DNA of 64,000 bases from Terriglobia bacterium (GCA_020073265.1 JAIQFN010000035.1:1-64000), one strand, 5' to 3'; shown: positions 28,976-38,683, counted from the stretch's first letter. The notes: generated by a model not told the origin, from the letters alone. Made by a program: numbers and translations.

Positions 28976-30190
28976 ATGAACGCGATCCTGGGCGTGGGCG
29001 GCGGAATCGCCGCGTACAAATCCGCCGAGTTGGCCCGAGCCTTGATGGAGCGCGGGCTGCGCGTTCAAGTGGTTCTCACCCCGGCGGCCGAGCGGTTCAT
29101 CACGCCGCTCACTTTCGCCGCGCTCACGGGCCGCAAAGTCATCACCGATCTGTTCGCCTCCGGCAGCGCCGAGGAGACGCTCTCGAGCGCCATCGAACAC
29201 ATCGCGGTAGCCCAGGACAACGACGTGCTGGTGGTCGCCCCGACCACCGCCGACCTCATGGCGCGCCTGGCGCGCGGGCACGCCAACGATTTTCTCTCCA
29301 CCACCTATCTGGCCTTCACCGTACCGGTGGTGCTGGCGCCCGCGATGAACACCAACATGTGGATGCATCCGGCGACGCAGGAGAACCTGGCCATCCTCAG
29401 GAAGCGCGGCCACGTCATCATCGAACCGGAGGAAGGCATCCTGGCGTGCGGCATGACCGGTCCCGGCCGGCTGGCTGAGCCGGACCGCATCGCCGATATC
29501 GTCGCGAGTCTCGGCCTGAAGCTCCACGACCTGGAAGGCGAGACGGTGCTGGTCACCGCCGGTCCCACGCAAGAGCCGCTCGATCCGGTTCGCTACATCA
29601 GCAACCGTTCCAGCGGAAAAATGGGTTACGCGCTGGCTCAAGCAGCGGCGCAGCGCGGTGCGCGGGTAATTCTGGTGTCCGGCCCGGTGCAACTTCCGGC
29701 GCCGCATGGCGTGCTGTTCATTCCGGTCCACACCGCGGCGGAGATGCGCAACGCGGTGATGGAACACCTGGGCGAGACGAGCATTATTCTGAAGGCGGCC
29801 GCGGTGGCCGACTACCACGTGTCGCGCGTCCCGCAGCACAAGATCAAGAAGACGGCCATGCGCATGTCGCTGGAGCTCGACCCGACCCCCGACATCCTGG
29901 CCGAATTGGGCCAGAAGAAGGGCGACCGCCTGCTGGTCGGATTCGCCGCCGAGACCGAAAACCTGGTTGCCGGCGCTCGCCAGAAGCTCGAGTCCAAGAA
30001 TTGCGACATGGTGGTTGCCAACCTGGTGAATCAGGACGGCACCGGCTTTGAATCCGATCAAAACGAAGTGGTGCTGGTGCTGCGCACCGGTGAAGCCATT
30101 CCGCTCGCTCGCGCACCCAAGCGTGAGATCGCAGACCGCATCTTCGACCAGGCGCTGAAGCTGCGGCTGGCCCTGCACGCCGCCCAATGA
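28976..30190 (+). CDS. coaBC: Bifunctional phosphopantothenoylcysteine decarboxylase / synthetase
   Basis: This 404-residue enzyme catalyses two steps of coenzyme A synthesis. The N-terminal CoaC flavoprotein half has [27 protein letters not shown] (about 120-127) and the catalytic [13 protein letters not shown]. The CoaB half has [25 protein letters not shown]-type motifs from about residue 193, with [10 protein letters not shown]. It follows rpoZ by seven bases and overlaps the UDG gene by ATGA. Confidence 0.96.
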   Translation: MNAILGVGGGIAAYKSAELARALMERGLRVQVVLTPAAERFITPLTFAALTGRKVITDLFASGSAEETLSSAIEHIAVAQDNDVLVVAPTTADLMARLARGHANDFLSTTYLAFTVPVVLAPAMNTNMWMHPATQENLAILRKRGHVIIEPEEGILACGMTGPGRLAEPDRIADIVASLGLKLHDLEGETVLVTAGPTQEPLDPVRYISNRSSGKMGYALAQAAAQRGARVILVSGPVQLPAPHGVLFIPVHTAAEMRNAVMEHLGETSIILKAAAVADYHVSRVPQHKIKKTAMRMSLELDPTPDILAELGQKKGDRLLVGFAAETENLVAGARQKLESKNCDMVVANLVNQDGTGFESDQNEVVLVLRTGEAIPLARAPKREIADRIFDQALKLRLALHAAQ

Positions 30191-30918
30191 CCCGCGACGA
30201 AGTCCGCCGCTATCTGGAGTTTTACCAGGACCTGGGAGTCAAGACAGTGTTCCGGCGCGAAGCCGTCAGCGCGCCGCCCGTTGCCGCTGAGACCCCAGCC
30301 GTCACTGTGGCCCCCGCGCCAGTGGTGCCGGCGCTCGAACCGGCGCACGACAATCTGCTCAAGATCCTGGAAGACATCGGCGACTGCAAGCGCTGCCGCT
30401 TGCACGAAGGCCGCAACAAGCTGGTCTTCGGCGTGGGTAACGAAAACGCCAAGCTGGTGTTCGTAGGCGAAGGGCCCGGGGCGGACGAAGACGCGCAGGG
30501 CATCCCGTTCGTCGGCCGAGCCGGACAACTGCTCACGCAGATGATCGAAGGAACCGCGCGCAAGGAGGGCATTCCACTCACGCGTGCGGACGTCTACATT
30601 TGCAACGTGGTGAAGTGCCGCCCGCCGGAGAATCGGACGCCGCAGCCGGACGAGATGGAAATCTGCGGCCAGTTCCTGTATCGCCAGCTTCTCGCGATTC
30701 GCCCCAAAGCGATTTGCGCGCTGGGTTCCACGGCGGCCAAAGCGGTGCTCGGGACCAAGGAGGGCGTCACGCGGCTGCGCGGAAAATGGCAGCAGTGGCG
30801 CGACATCCCCGTGATGGTGACGTATCATCCCTCCTATCTGCTGCGGCCGTACAACCAGAACGCCAAGAAGGAAGCCTGGGAGGATCTCAAGAAGGTCCTG
30901 CACTATGTCTACGACTGA
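30187..30918 (+). CDS. Uracil-DNA glycosylase, family 4 (iron-sulfur)
   Basis: The 243-residue enzyme removes uracil from DNA. The core starts at about residue 60. Cys67 and Cys70 ([11 protein letters not shown]), Cys144 (KCRPPENR) and Cys160 (EICGQF) match the 4Fe-4S ligand spacing of family 4, including the 16-residue step between the last two. The active-site motif is [20 protein letters not shown] (94-113). A ~55-residue N-terminal extension has a helix [16 protein letters not shown] and then a Pro/Val-rich linker. Its start overlaps coaBC and its end overlaps tmk by 14 bases. Confidence 0.93.
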   Translation: MTRDEVRRYLEFYQDLGVKTVFRREAVSAPPVAAETPAVTVAPAPVVPALEPAHDNLLKILEDIGDCKRCRLHEGRNKLVFGVGNENAKLVFVGEGPGADEDAQGIPFVGRAGQLLTQMIEGTARKEGIPLTRADVYICNVVKCRPPENRTPQPDEMEICGQFLYRQLLAIRPKAICALGSTAAKAVLGTKEGVTRLRGKWQQWRDIPVMVTYHPSYLLRPYNQNAKKEAWEDLKKVLHYVYD

Positions 30919-31570
30919 CCGTGGCCTCTTCATCACGCTGGAGGGACCCGACGGCAGCGGCAAGAGCACCCAGGCCAAACTGCTGGCCGAGCGCCTGCGT
31001 CGCGAAGGCCGCCAGGTGCTCGAAACCGCCGAACCCGGCGGCACCCGCATTGGCCAGCAGATCCGCGGCATCCTGCTCAATTCCGCGAATCAGGAACTCC
31101 GCCCCACCACCGAGCTGCTGCTGATGTTCGCCGCGCGCGCGCAAAACGTCGAGCAGTGGATTCTGCCCGCGCTCGAGCAAGGCCAGATCGTGGTCTGCGA
31201 TCGCTTCACAGATTCTTCGATCGCCTATCAAGGCGCGGGCCGAGGGCTGGGAACCGACACAGTGCTGGCCATCGACCGGATCGCATGCCGGGGCCTGGCT
31301 CCCGATCTGACGTTGTGCATCGACATCGACACCGAAACCGGCCTGGCGCGTGCGCACTCGCGCAACCGCAGCAACACTGAGAAAAGCGAGTCGCGCCTGG
31401 ACGAGCAGTCGGTCGAATTTCATCAGAAGGCCCGCGCCGCCTATCACGAACTTGCCCGGCTTGAGCCGAGGCGCTTTCGATTGATCGACGGCAGCGGCAC
31501 GCCTGAAGCCGTGGCGGAGAAGGTGTGGAGCGAAGTGGCGCCGGTTGTTTTTGCGCGCCCATTTCAGTAA
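30905..31570 (+). CDS. tmk: Thymidylate kinase
   Basis: This 221-residue enzyme phosphorylates dTMP to dTDP. The P-loop is EGPDGSGKST (13-22), the DRF motif is CDRFTDSS near residue 98, followed by QGAGRGLG, and the lid region ARAHSRNRSNTEKSESRLDEQS comes after. The gene starts 14 bases inside the UDG gene and its TAA overlaps the ATG of the next gene (TAATG). Confidence 0.96.
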   Translation: MSTTDRGLFITLEGPDGSGKSTQAKLLAERLRREGRQVLETAEPGGTRIGQQIRGILLNSANQELRPTTELLLMFAARAQNVEQWILPALEQGQIVVCDRFTDSSIAYQGAGRGLGTDTVLAIDRIACRGLAPDLTLCIDIDTETGLARAHSRNRSNTEKSESRLDEQSVEFHQKARAAYHELARLEPRRFRLIDGSGTPEAVAEKVWSEVAPVVFARPFQ

Positions 31571-33627
31571 TGTACAAAGACATGGAACCACGCCGAATCC
31601 GTTGGGCTATTCTTGCCGCAGCCTTGGCCTGCGCCGTGTCCGCGCAAGCCCGCATCACACGCATTGTCATCGAGCATCGCGACTCGCCTGCTTATCAGGG
31701 CCGTTCTTTCGGCCAAGTTGGCACGTACGAAAGGCTGACCGGCCACATCTACGGCGAGCTGGATCCCAAAGATCCGCTCAACGCGATCGTGACGGATCTC
31801 GGACTCGCGCCGCGCAACCAGCGTGGAATGGTGGAATACTCCGCCACCTTCTCGCTCGCCAAGCCGCTCGATCTCGCGAAGGCCAGCCGCGTCCTGATCT
31901 ATGAAGTGCCGAATCGCGGCCGATCCGCGCTGGCCGGAGGATCGACCAATGCCGGCGCGATGGCGGACCTGTTCAACGGCGGTCACGTGCTGCTGTCGAG
32001 CGGCTGGCAAGGCGACATCCCGCCGACGCCCGGCATGGAGACGCTGGTGGTGCCGGTGGCTAAGAATTCCGACGGCTCCAGCATCACCGGTCCGATCCTG
32101 GTGCGATTTGTCGACATGCCCTCCGGCGCCGCCACGCTGCCGATCACCGGCGGCCTGGGCGCGGGCGTGCCCCAATCACAACCGGCCAGCCTCGACACGT
32201 CCAAAGCCATGCTCACCCGGCGCTCTGGCGAGGGCCGCGAGGTAATTCCCATCCGGTCGAGCGACTGGGCCTTCGCCGATTGCAGCAAGACGCCGTTTCC
32301 CGGTGAAGCGGACCCGCACAAAGTCTGCGTGAAGGGCGGATTCGATCCGGCTTTCCTCTACGAGCTGGTCTACACCGCCAAAGATCCGCTGGTGCTGGGA
32401 ATCGGCTACGCCGCCACGCGCGACATCAATTCGTTCTTCCGCTACGCGACCGCCGACGAGACTGGAACCGCCAACCCGCTGGCCGGCAGGATCGGCTTCG
32501 CCGTCGGCCGCGGAACTTCGCAGTCCGGAAATTATCTACGCAGCTTTATCCATCTGGGCTTCAATCAGGACGAGGCGAAGCGCATCGTTTTTGACGGCCT
32601 GAATCCCAACATCGCCGCGCGCCAAAACCCGATGAATTTCCGCTTTGCCGTGCCTGGCGGAGCCGCGGACCTCTATCAACCCGGCAGCGACGGCATTGTC
32701 TGGTGGAGCGATTACGCCGATGAGGCTCGTCATCAGCCGGCCGGCGGTCTGCTGGATCGCTGCAATGCGACCAAAACCTGCCCGAAGATTTTCGAGACTT
32801 TCGGCTCGTCCGAATTTTGGGGCCTGCGTGCGTCGCCCGACCTGGTGGGCACCAAAGCCGACCGCGATATCCCGCTGCCCGCCAACGTGCGCCGTTATTA
32901 CTTCCCAGGAGTCACGCACGGCGGCGGCCGCGGCGGTTTTTCCATCGCCAGGCCCAACGCGCCGGCGCGCTGCGAATTGCCGGACAACCCGAATCCGTCC
33001 TCCGACACGATGCGCGCCTTGACCGAGGCATTGGTCGACTGGGTGGTCAAGGGCTCCGCACCGCCTGCGAGCCAGTATCCGCGTCTCGAGCGCGGCGAAC
33101 TCGTGCCGCCCACTCAGCAAGCTCTCGGCTCCCCAAGCATCCCCGGCGTGCCGCTCCCGGACGGCATCCTGAACCCGATGTACAACTACGATTTTGGTCA
33201 CAAGTTCAACGTCCGCGATCTCAGCGGCGCCATCACCATCCAGCCGCCGGTGGTCAAGGATATTCTTCCTAGTCTGGTTCCGAAGGTGAATGCCGACGGC
33301 AACGAAACCGCGGGCGTCGCGAGCGTATTGCACCAGGCGCCGCTCGGCACCTACCTGGGCTGGAACGTGACCGCGGCTGGTTACTACAAAGGCACGGAGT
33401 GCGGCTTCACCGGCGGCTACGTTCCGTTCGCGAAGACCAAGGCCGAGCGCCTGGCAGCCGGAGATCCGCGGCCGTCGCTCGAAGAACGCTACGGGACTCA
33501 CGAGAAGTACGTGGCGCTGGTGCGAGCGGCCGCCGAGCGACTGGTGAAGGATCGCTATCTGCTGAAGGCCGACGCCGACCGCCTGATCGCCGAAGCCGAA
33601 TCCAGCAATGTACTTAAAGGCAACTAA
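31570..33627 (+). CDS. Secreted alpha/beta-hydrolase-domain protein
   Basis: A 685-residue protein with a signal peptide (RIRWAILAAALACAVSAQA). The body fits the large 'alpha/beta hydrolase domain' family (PF20091-like): RITRIVIEHRDSPAYQGRSF at the start, FGQVGTYERLTG and a nucleophile-elbow-like RGTSQSGNYLR near residue 315, YYFPGVTHGGGRGGF with a candidate catalytic histidine near 445, and a C-terminal YFPxxx-like DPRPSLEERYGTHEKYVALV. Substrate unknown. It uses the TAATG overlap with tmk, so it may be co-expressed with that operon, or start at the ATG at 31582. Confidence 0.8.
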   Translation: MYKDMEPRRIRWAILAAALACAVSAQARITRIVIEHRDSPAYQGRSFGQVGTYERLTGHIYGELDPKDPLNAIVTDLGLAPRNQRGMVEYSATFSLAKPLDLAKASRVLIYEVPNRGRSALAGGSTNAGAMADLFNGGHVLLSSGWQGDIPPTPGMETLVVPVAKNSDGSSITGPILVRFVDMPSGAATLPITGGLGAGVPQSQPASLDTSKAMLTRRSGEGREVIPIRSSDWAFADCSKTPFPGEADPHKVCVKGGFDPAFLYELVYTAKDPLVLGIGYAATRDINSFFRYATADETGTANPLAGRIGFAVGRGTSQSGNYLRSFIHLGFNQDEAKRIVFDGLNPNIAARQNPMNFRFAVPGGAADLYQPGSDGIVWWSDYADEARHQPAGGLLDRCNATKTCPKIFETFGSSEFWGLRASPDLVGTKADRDIPLPANVRRYYFPGVTHGGGRGGFSIARPNAPARCELPDNPNPSSDTMRALTEALVDWVVKGSAPPASQYPRLERGELVPPTQQALGSPSIPGVPLPDGILNPMYNYDFGHKFNVRDLSGAITIQPPVVKDILPSLVPKVNADGNETAGVASVLHQAPLGTYLGWNVTAAGYYKGTECGFTGGYVPFAKTKAERLAAGDPRPSLEERYGTHEKYVALVRAAAERLVKDRYLLKADADRLIAEAESSNVLKGN

Positions 33628-34437
33628 CTACTTCACCTCGGCCGAGCAGACATCATAAGCTCGTTTCACCGCCTGGCTCGCCGCCGCGAGCGAAAACTTC
33701 TCACCGTCGAAGCCGTAGTCGATCTGGAACGCGCGGAAAGGCACGGCCGGGCTGATGTCCTCGAATCCCGCCCCGCGCGCGCAGGCTTTCGATGAACGCG
33801 CACTGAGCGGACCTCTTCGGCAATTGGCCAGAATCCGCACGGTCAATTTACCCGCGGCGCCCGGTATGAACCTGACCTCCCGGATGGCCGACTGAACCAC
33901 CACGCGGCGCGGTGCATCGCAAGCTCCGCCGGTATTGTCGAAAGCGGCCGCGAGGTCCACCTGGGATTCGGGAACGAATCCGAACGCGAGCCGCGCGCTC
34001 TGCCGATCGGCTGAGGAGGAATCCGCGAAGCACACCAGCCCGTCGCGCCCCATGCGGCCCGGCACCTTGCGGCACAGCCCGTCGGGAACTCCCGTGACGC
34101 GATTGACGAACCACCCGCTGGTGGAGTGCGTGAGCAGCGCCGATCCGCAGCCGTACAAAACCACCAGCAGATCGTCAGAGTCAGGTTTCAGGAAACGTCC
34201 GCGAATCACGGTTTCGATACTGGCATCCGCCTTCGCCCCGGCTGCCTTGGTCCCGGCCGGGCAAACATGGCAACCGCTTTCCTGTCCGATGTACTCGTGC
34301 CCGGGGCAGAGCAGTCCCAGAACCTCCCTGAGATCCGCCGAGGGGAGCGGCGCGGAATCCGGCGCAAACGGCGTCGCGTTCCATTGTCCCGCGCACGACG
34401 CGCAAGCAGCCAGAGAGATTACGAACCAACGAACCAA
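33628..34437 (-). CDS. Secreted cysteine-containing protein, unknown function
   Basis: The 269-residue protein starts with a hydrophobic leader MVRWFVISLAACASCAG and has several cysteine pairs (CPGHEY, GCHVCPAG, GCGS, CFAD, GACDAP, CRRG, CARG, CSAE), suggesting disulfides in an exported protein. HVCPAG is a CxxC-less knuckle, not a haem site. I do not recognise the family. Its stop abuts that of the hydrolase gene without a gap. It lies 11 bases after the potassium-channel gene in the same direction and may be in its operon. Confidence 0.65.
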   Translation of the reverse strand: MVRWFVISLAACASCAGQWNATPFAPDSAPLPSADLREVLGLLCPGHEYIGQESGCHVCPAGTKAAGAKADASIETVIRGRFLKPDSDDLLVVLYGCGSALLTHSTSGWFVNRVTGVPDGLCRKVPGRMGRDGLVCFADSSSADRQSARLAFGFVPESQVDLAAAFDNTGGACDAPRRVVVQSAIREVRFIPGAAGKLTVRILANCRRGPLSARSSKACARGAGFEDISPAVPFRAFQIDYGFDGEKFSLAAASQAVKRAYDVCSAEVK

Positions 34438-34448
34438 GGAACGCTCCT

Positions 34449-35363
34449 TCAGCCCAGCATCTTCAGCTCGTCGATGCGATCGACATCCAGGACCAGATCG
34501 CCTTTCTGGTCCACATGAAACGCGGGTTCGAACTTCGCGCCGAAGAGAATCTCGTCGTGCCGGTAAGAGTAGCGCGCATGCACCAATTGGCTGAAGGTGT
34601 CGTCGAATCCCTGGATCAGGATCAAAATCTCAGCCGCCTGCCGCGCCAGATCCTGCGCCGTCTTTCCATAGAGCGGGCTGGCCTCATCGATGGGATGCAC
34701 GATGGTCCAGGTGAGCGGGAAAAAGTAGACTGTTCGGCGTTCCAGCGGGAGATCGAAGTAGTCGCGTTTGAGTATGCCGTCGGTCGTGTTGACTGTCATC
34801 AGTAAGATGCGCGCTTCCATGTCCATCAAGACGTTGCTGCGCGCGTTGGTAATGCGGAACTGCAGGCTGGAGCCGTCCTGGTAGGGCGAGATCAGCGCGT
34901 GGTCGCTGAACAGAATCCGAGCCGACGGTCTGGAGAAACGCCCATAGAGCAGCCCGGTCGCCAAGGCAAAAATCATCAGGCCGGCCGTGGCCTCCAGCGC
35001 CGACACCGCGTTGGCCCAGTTGCCGACCGGATAAATGTTGCCGTACCCGACCGTGGTGAGCGTGTGGACGCTGAAGAAAAAGGCGTTCAGGAACGCGTTC
35101 ATTTCCGGTTCGTTCCCCCTGAGATGCTCGGCGCCGATCGCCAGATAGATCCCGGCGAAAAGCATGTTCACCGCCAGGAAAATCGACAGGACTACGGCCA
35201 GGAACCACGGCCAGGTGGTGTCGATCAGCTTGAGGTAGAGGTTCACGTCCCGCAGCCGCAGGCCTTTGCGGCGCACATTGAAAGAGCCGTCCCGGTTGAT
35301 GGTCCGCCGCAGCTCGCCGCTGAACTGCGTTGTCAAGCCTGGATCGAAGGATTCCTGTTTCAT
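34449..35363 (-). CDS. Inward-rectifier (KirBac-type) potassium channel
   Basis: The 304-residue membrane protein has TM1 at about 53-76, a pore helix with the K+ filter TTVGYG (103-108), TM2 at about 118-141 and a C-terminal immunoglobulin-like Kir domain (ARILFSDHALISPYQDGSSL ... WTIVHPIDEASPLYG ... GFDDTFSQLVHARYSYRHDEI). The N-terminal slide helix has LYLKLIDTTWP. As in other KirBac channels it should be a tetrameric K+ channel gated by lipid or ligand on the cytoplasmic domain. Confidence 0.95.
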   Translation of the reverse strand: MKQESFDPGLTTQFSGELRRTINRDGSFNVRRKGLRLRDVNLYLKLIDTTWPWFLAVVLSIFLAVNMLFAGIYLAIGAEHLRGNEPEMNAFLNAFFFSVHTLTTVGYGNIYPVGNWANAVSALEATAGLMIFALATGLLYGRFSRPSARILFSDHALISPYQDGSSLQFRITNARSNVLMDMEARILLMTVNTTDGILKRDYFDLPLERRTVYFFPLTWTIVHPIDEASPLYGKTAQDLARQAAEILILIQGFDDTFSQLVHARYSYRHDEILFGAKFEPAFHVDQKGDLVLDVDRIDELKMLG

Positions 35364-35498
35364 AGGAATGAACTCAGCATAACCCAGCCGGTCGCGCGGT
35401 TGACTGCCGGCTCGGTGAAAGGTTCAATCTCGCCAGGGCATTGGTCTGGTGAGACCAATGCGGGCCGATTCGCGCCCCAGGTCCAAAGGAGATTCAGG

Positions 35499-36521
35499 AT
35501 GAAGCTGTTCAGCGGTAGTGTGTTCGCGTTGGTTGCCATCGCGGCCAGCGTGGCGCTCATGATGTTGCAAAACGTTTTCGCGGAAACCCAGCGCGCCGGC
35601 GAGTATCGCATCTCGGGACCGTATACCCACGAAAATCTTTCAGTGTTCCTGTTTCATGGAACCAACCGATCGGCCAAGAACCTGTTAACCCTCGAAGAGG
35701 CCATTGCGCAGCACAAAGTGGTGGTCTATGAGACGCGCAACGTCAACGAACTGGCCATCGAGAACGTCTCGGATGAAGACGTATTCATCGAGTCGGGCGA
35801 CATCGTCAAGGGCGGCGCGCAGGATCGCACGCTCAAGGACGATCTGATACTGCCCACCAAGTCGGGCCGCGTCAATATCAATTCTTTCTGCGTGGAACAC
35901 GGCCGCTGGAGCGCTCGCGGAACCGAGCCGGTGTCCACATTTGGCTCGGCCACCGAGGCCCTGGCCACCAAGAAGCTGAAGATGGCCGTCAAGATGAAGG
36001 GCGATCAGCGCGAGGTGTGGGAGCAGGTGGCGGCCGCGCAAGCCAGCATGTCCAGCTCGCTTCGTTCGGACGTGCGCGCCGCGGCTTCTCCCACCAGTTA
36101 CGCCATGACCATGCAGGCGCCGGCCGTGCAGAAGTCGATCGACGGCTATCTGCGCGAGCTGAAAGGCATCGTCGACGGCAACAGCGACGTGATCGGCTAC
36201 GCGTTTGCAATCGACGGCCAGGTGAACAGCGCCGACGTGTACGTTTCGCATGAACTGTTCGCGAAGCTTTGGCCGAAGCTGCTCAGAGCCAGTGCTGTCG
36301 AGGCGGTATCAGAATACCAGTCCGGCAAGAAGTTCGAGCCGGCCAACGTGGCGGCCCTCAAGACAGCTCTCGCCGACGCCGATTCCGCCAAAGGCTTCGC
36401 CAGGCAACTGACCGACCGCACCAACGTGCTAGTGAAAGAAACGCCGCGCAATATACTGTTCGAAACCCGCGATCGCGCGCAAGGCGACGCGTGGATTCAC
36501 CGCAATTACATGACGAAGTAG
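35499..36521 (+). CDS. Secreted ARPP-1-like domain protein
   Basis: The 340-residue protein has a signal peptide (MKLFSGSVFALVAIAASVAL to FAE). The mature part resembles the ARPP-1 domain family: it opens with YRISGPYTHENLSVFLFHG, and contains TLEEAIAQHKVVVYETRNVNE, NVSDEDVFIESGDIVKGGAQDRTL and INSFCVEHGRW with a conserved-looking Cys-x-x-x-Gly. The second half carries a region with QKSIDGYLRELKGIVDGNSD. The family has no established function. A weak GGAG-type site (AGGAGATTCAGG) precedes the ATG. It is divergent from the Kir gene with a 135-base gap. Identification rests on memory of the family pattern. Confidence 0.65.
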   Translation: MKLFSGSVFALVAIAASVALMMLQNVFAETQRAGEYRISGPYTHENLSVFLFHGTNRSAKNLLTLEEAIAQHKVVVYETRNVNELAIENVSDEDVFIESGDIVKGGAQDRTLKDDLILPTKSGRVNINSFCVEHGRWSARGTEPVSTFGSATEALATKKLKMAVKMKGDQREVWEQVAAAQASMSSSLRSDVRAAASPTSYAMTMQAPAVQKSIDGYLRELKGIVDGNSDVIGYAFAIDGQVNSADVYVSHELFAKLWPKLLRASAVEAVSEYQSGKKFEPANVAALKTALADADSAKGFARQLTDRTNVLVKETPRNILFETRDRAQGDAWIHRNYMTK

Positions 36522-36534
36522 GACTCCGAATCCC

Positions 36535-37377
36535 TCACAAGGCAGCGAGTTCGTCGATGGTCACGCGCCGCTCAGTCAACTGGGCTCGTGACACGATCCA
36601 GGCGATGACCTTCTCTTCCAACCAACGGCTGCGCGTCTGCGCCGGCGTTTCAGTAGCGCGCTCTTGTTCCGTCATCGCCTGCCGGATCGTGTTGACTTCC
36701 TCGTCGGAGACTCGGACTCCCTGCCTTCGCGCTGTTTCAGCCACCACCACTCCCAGGCGGATCCGCCGTTCCGCGATGCGGCGGAACTCCGCCTCGAGCT
36801 CGCTGCGATTCTCGCTATCGAGTTCCAGTTGCGCCTGGGCGGCCTTCACGATAGAGCCGAACTCGCGCTCCACCAGAAATGACGCGATTGGGAACTCGTA
36901 TATTTTTTCCAAGTGATCCAACACCTGCCGCTTCAGGTGGGAGTGAGCGGCCGCTTCCGCCTGGGGGGGCGACGTTTCCAGCACCAGCCGCTCCAGAGTC
37001 AGGCCGGAAAAGTCTGCCACGGGAAGATCCGGCAGCGAGGTTGCGGTGAATTTCAACACGAGCTCGCCCGCTTCGGCCCCGCTCACCAGGTCCACTGCGG
37101 AAAGCATTCCGCCTTCCGGCACAGCTCGCTGAGCGAACTCGCCCGCCAATCGTTTGACGACGTCTCCGCGAGCCCTGGCGCCGTAGCGCTGTTTTAGGAC
37201 GTCGCCAGGGATCTTGCCCGGACGAAAACCCGGCAGCCGCACGCTCTGCCCGAGCGAAGCGAGTTGCTTGGCCACACGCTGGTCGACGTAAGAGGCTGCG
37301 ATGCGAACGGAGTATTCACGGACCGCGCCTTGACGACCCGTCTCCTGGATTTGAACCGGCTCCTCGCCGGTCGCCAA
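36535..37377 (-). CDS. Trigger-factor-like chaperone lacking the PPIase domain
   Basis: The 280-residue protein has the ribosome-docking signature GFRPGKIP at residues 50-57 inside a trigger-factor N-terminal domain (~15-140). It then passes directly into the helical C-terminal domain: HLKRQVLDHLEKIYEFPIAS, FLVEREFGSIVKAAQ, RIAERRIRLGVVVAETARRQ and VSDEEVN. The FKBP-type PPIase insert of ordinary trigger factor (~430 residues) is absent. No clpP or clpX follows, unlike the usual tig locus, so this may be a second paralogue. Translation appears to start at a TTG (37377); there is no in-frame ATG before the docking motif. Confidence 0.85.
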   Translation of the reverse strand: MATGEEPVQIQETGRQGAVREYSVRIAASYVDQRVAKQLASLGQSVRLPGFRPGKIPGDVLKQRYGARARGDVVKRLAGEFAQRAVPEGGMLSAVDLVSGAEAGELVLKFTATSLPDLPVADFSGLTLERLVLETSPPQAEAAAHSHLKRQVLDHLEKIYEFPIASFLVEREFGSIVKAAQAQLELDSENRSELEAEFRRIAERRIRLGVVVAETARRQGVRVSDEEVNTIRQAMTEQERATETPAQTRSRWLEEKVIAWIVSRAQLTERRVTIDELAAL

Positions 37378-37408
37378 AAGCGGCTCATGAGACGCGGGCG
37401 GCGGTGAA

Positions 37409-38074
37409 TCAGAGTTCAGAAGCCAACCTCAAAAGATTATGGTAGCTTTTCGACACCAGAAGAGCCGCCTCCTCGTGCTCCCCCAGCGTCCGCAAAGCCA
37501 GATGCAAGTCGTAGAGAATGGCGCGAATTCTTTCATCGCGCACGGCACTCTGCACCCAGGTCACAGCCGCCAGTCGGACTCCGCTCCGCACGGGTCCCAC
37601 GCGATGGATGTACTTCGCCGAATAGACCACCGCCTCGCCGGACGCCAGCTTGACTTCCTCGTCGCCGGACGGTAGTTGGAGAATCAGCTCTCCTCCCTCG
37701 TAGCTATCCGGCGGGCTCAAAAATAAGGTGATCGCCAAATCGGTGCGCATCGGTTCGGTGGCAGTGGGCATGATGCTGCCATCCACGTGGGCCCCGTACT
37801 CCATGCCCGGCTCATACCGATTGAACATGGGAGGCATGACTCGCTTGGGAAAAGCGAAGGCCTGAAAGGTTTGGTTGCGCCGCAGCGCGGACAGGACAAG
37901 CTGGTCGATTCCTGTCGCAGTGGTGGCGGCGCGGTCCAGTTGCAGGTTTTTCTTGACGCCGCGCGCTCCGCCGAGCGCAGTGGGCCGGCCATCGAGGAAA
38001 GGTTGCCGGCCTAACTCAGCCAGGATGCGGTCTACCTCGGAAGTCTCCAAAATCGAAAGGATTTGGTAGTCCAT
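37409..38074 (-). CDS. PiuC/PKHD-type 2-oxoglutarate, Fe(II) dioxygenase
   Basis: The 221-residue enzyme has the metal triad His96 and Asp98 (AHVDGS) with His157 (YIHRVGPV), and Arg167 (GVRLAAV) for 2-oxoglutarate. It resembles the PKHD-type hydroxylase family (PiuC/YbiX), often linked to iron uptake; the substrate is unknown. Length matches PiuC (~225). It sits 31 bases upstream of the trigger-factor-like gene in the same direction. The next gene upstream ends 48 bases away. Confidence 0.9.
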   Translation of the reverse strand: MDYQILSILETSEVDRILAELGRQPFLDGRPTALGGARGVKKNLQLDRAATTATGIDQLVLSALRRNQTFQAFAFPKRVMPPMFNRYEPGMEYGAHVDGSIMPTATEPMRTDLAITLFLSPPDSYEGGELILQLPSGDEEVKLASGEAVVYSAKYIHRVGPVRSGVRLAAVTWVQSAVRDERIRAILYDLHLALRTLGEHEEAALLVSKSYHNLLRLASEL

Positions 38075-38122
38075 GTGGACCGCACCGGCACATTGACCCC
38101 GGCTGCGAATGAACTGAAGGCG

Positions 38123-38683
38123 CTACTGCTTCTGCCTGCGCCGCCACCAGTCCAGCCCGCCGGCCAGCAGCATGCCCACGCCGGCGAGAGGAGCAGTCGA
38201 CGGTTCGGGAACGGCGGACTCCGTCGTCAGGGTCACCGTGTAGGGGCCGCCTTCTTGGGCGAATGTTCTCACCACCAAAATGCCGTCGGAGGGCACTGTG
38301 CCTCCGATGTCATTTTCCGGGTCGAAGCCAACGCTTCCGAAACTATTCGCACTGCTGTCAAGGACCTCTCCACCTACAACATTTCCGGCGTTTGGCGTGA
38401 AGAAGTTCACATTGAATCCAACCGAAGGAGTGAGGCCGCTGAACTGGAAGTAGTCATCCAAGTCGTTACTTCCCGGCGCGAACACCTCCCCGATTACTAC
38501 ATCGGTAAGGGCCGGGAGTGCGAACGCACCCGCGAAGGTATCGCTAAAGTCCGTCGACTCGGTGACCGTACTCGCGTGCGCCGCACCCACGCTGGCGGCA
38601 GTCAGACAAGTGGCAGTCAGTAAGTGCCGTACGAATTTCTTGACTCGATCGTTGTTCTTAACTTCGCCTTCTAGATGCCCCAC
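38123..38683 (-). CDS. PEP-CTERM exosortase-sorted secreted protein
   Basis: This 186-residue protein starts at a GTG (38683). After a signal peptide (FVRHLLTATCLTAASVGAAH ending at AS) it has a Gly/Asn/Ser/Phe-rich beta domain, and ends VPEPS, a hydrophobic stretch of about 20 residues and the basic tail WWRRRQKQ, the classic PEP-CTERM sorting signal. It should be cut and released or anchored by an exosortase encoded elsewhere, often in exopolysaccharide-producing cells. GGGAGG five bases before the GTG favours this start over an upstream frame extension. Confidence 0.9.
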   Translation of the reverse strand: MGHLEGEVKNNDRVKKFVRHLLTATCLTAASVGAAHASTVTESTDFSDTFAGAFALPALTDVVIGEVFAPGSNDLDDYFQFSGLTPSVGFNVNFFTPNAGNVVGGEVLDSSANSFGSVGFDPENDIGGTVPSDGILVVRTFAQEGGPYTVTLTTESAVPEPSTAPLAGVGMLLAGGLDWWRRRQKQ

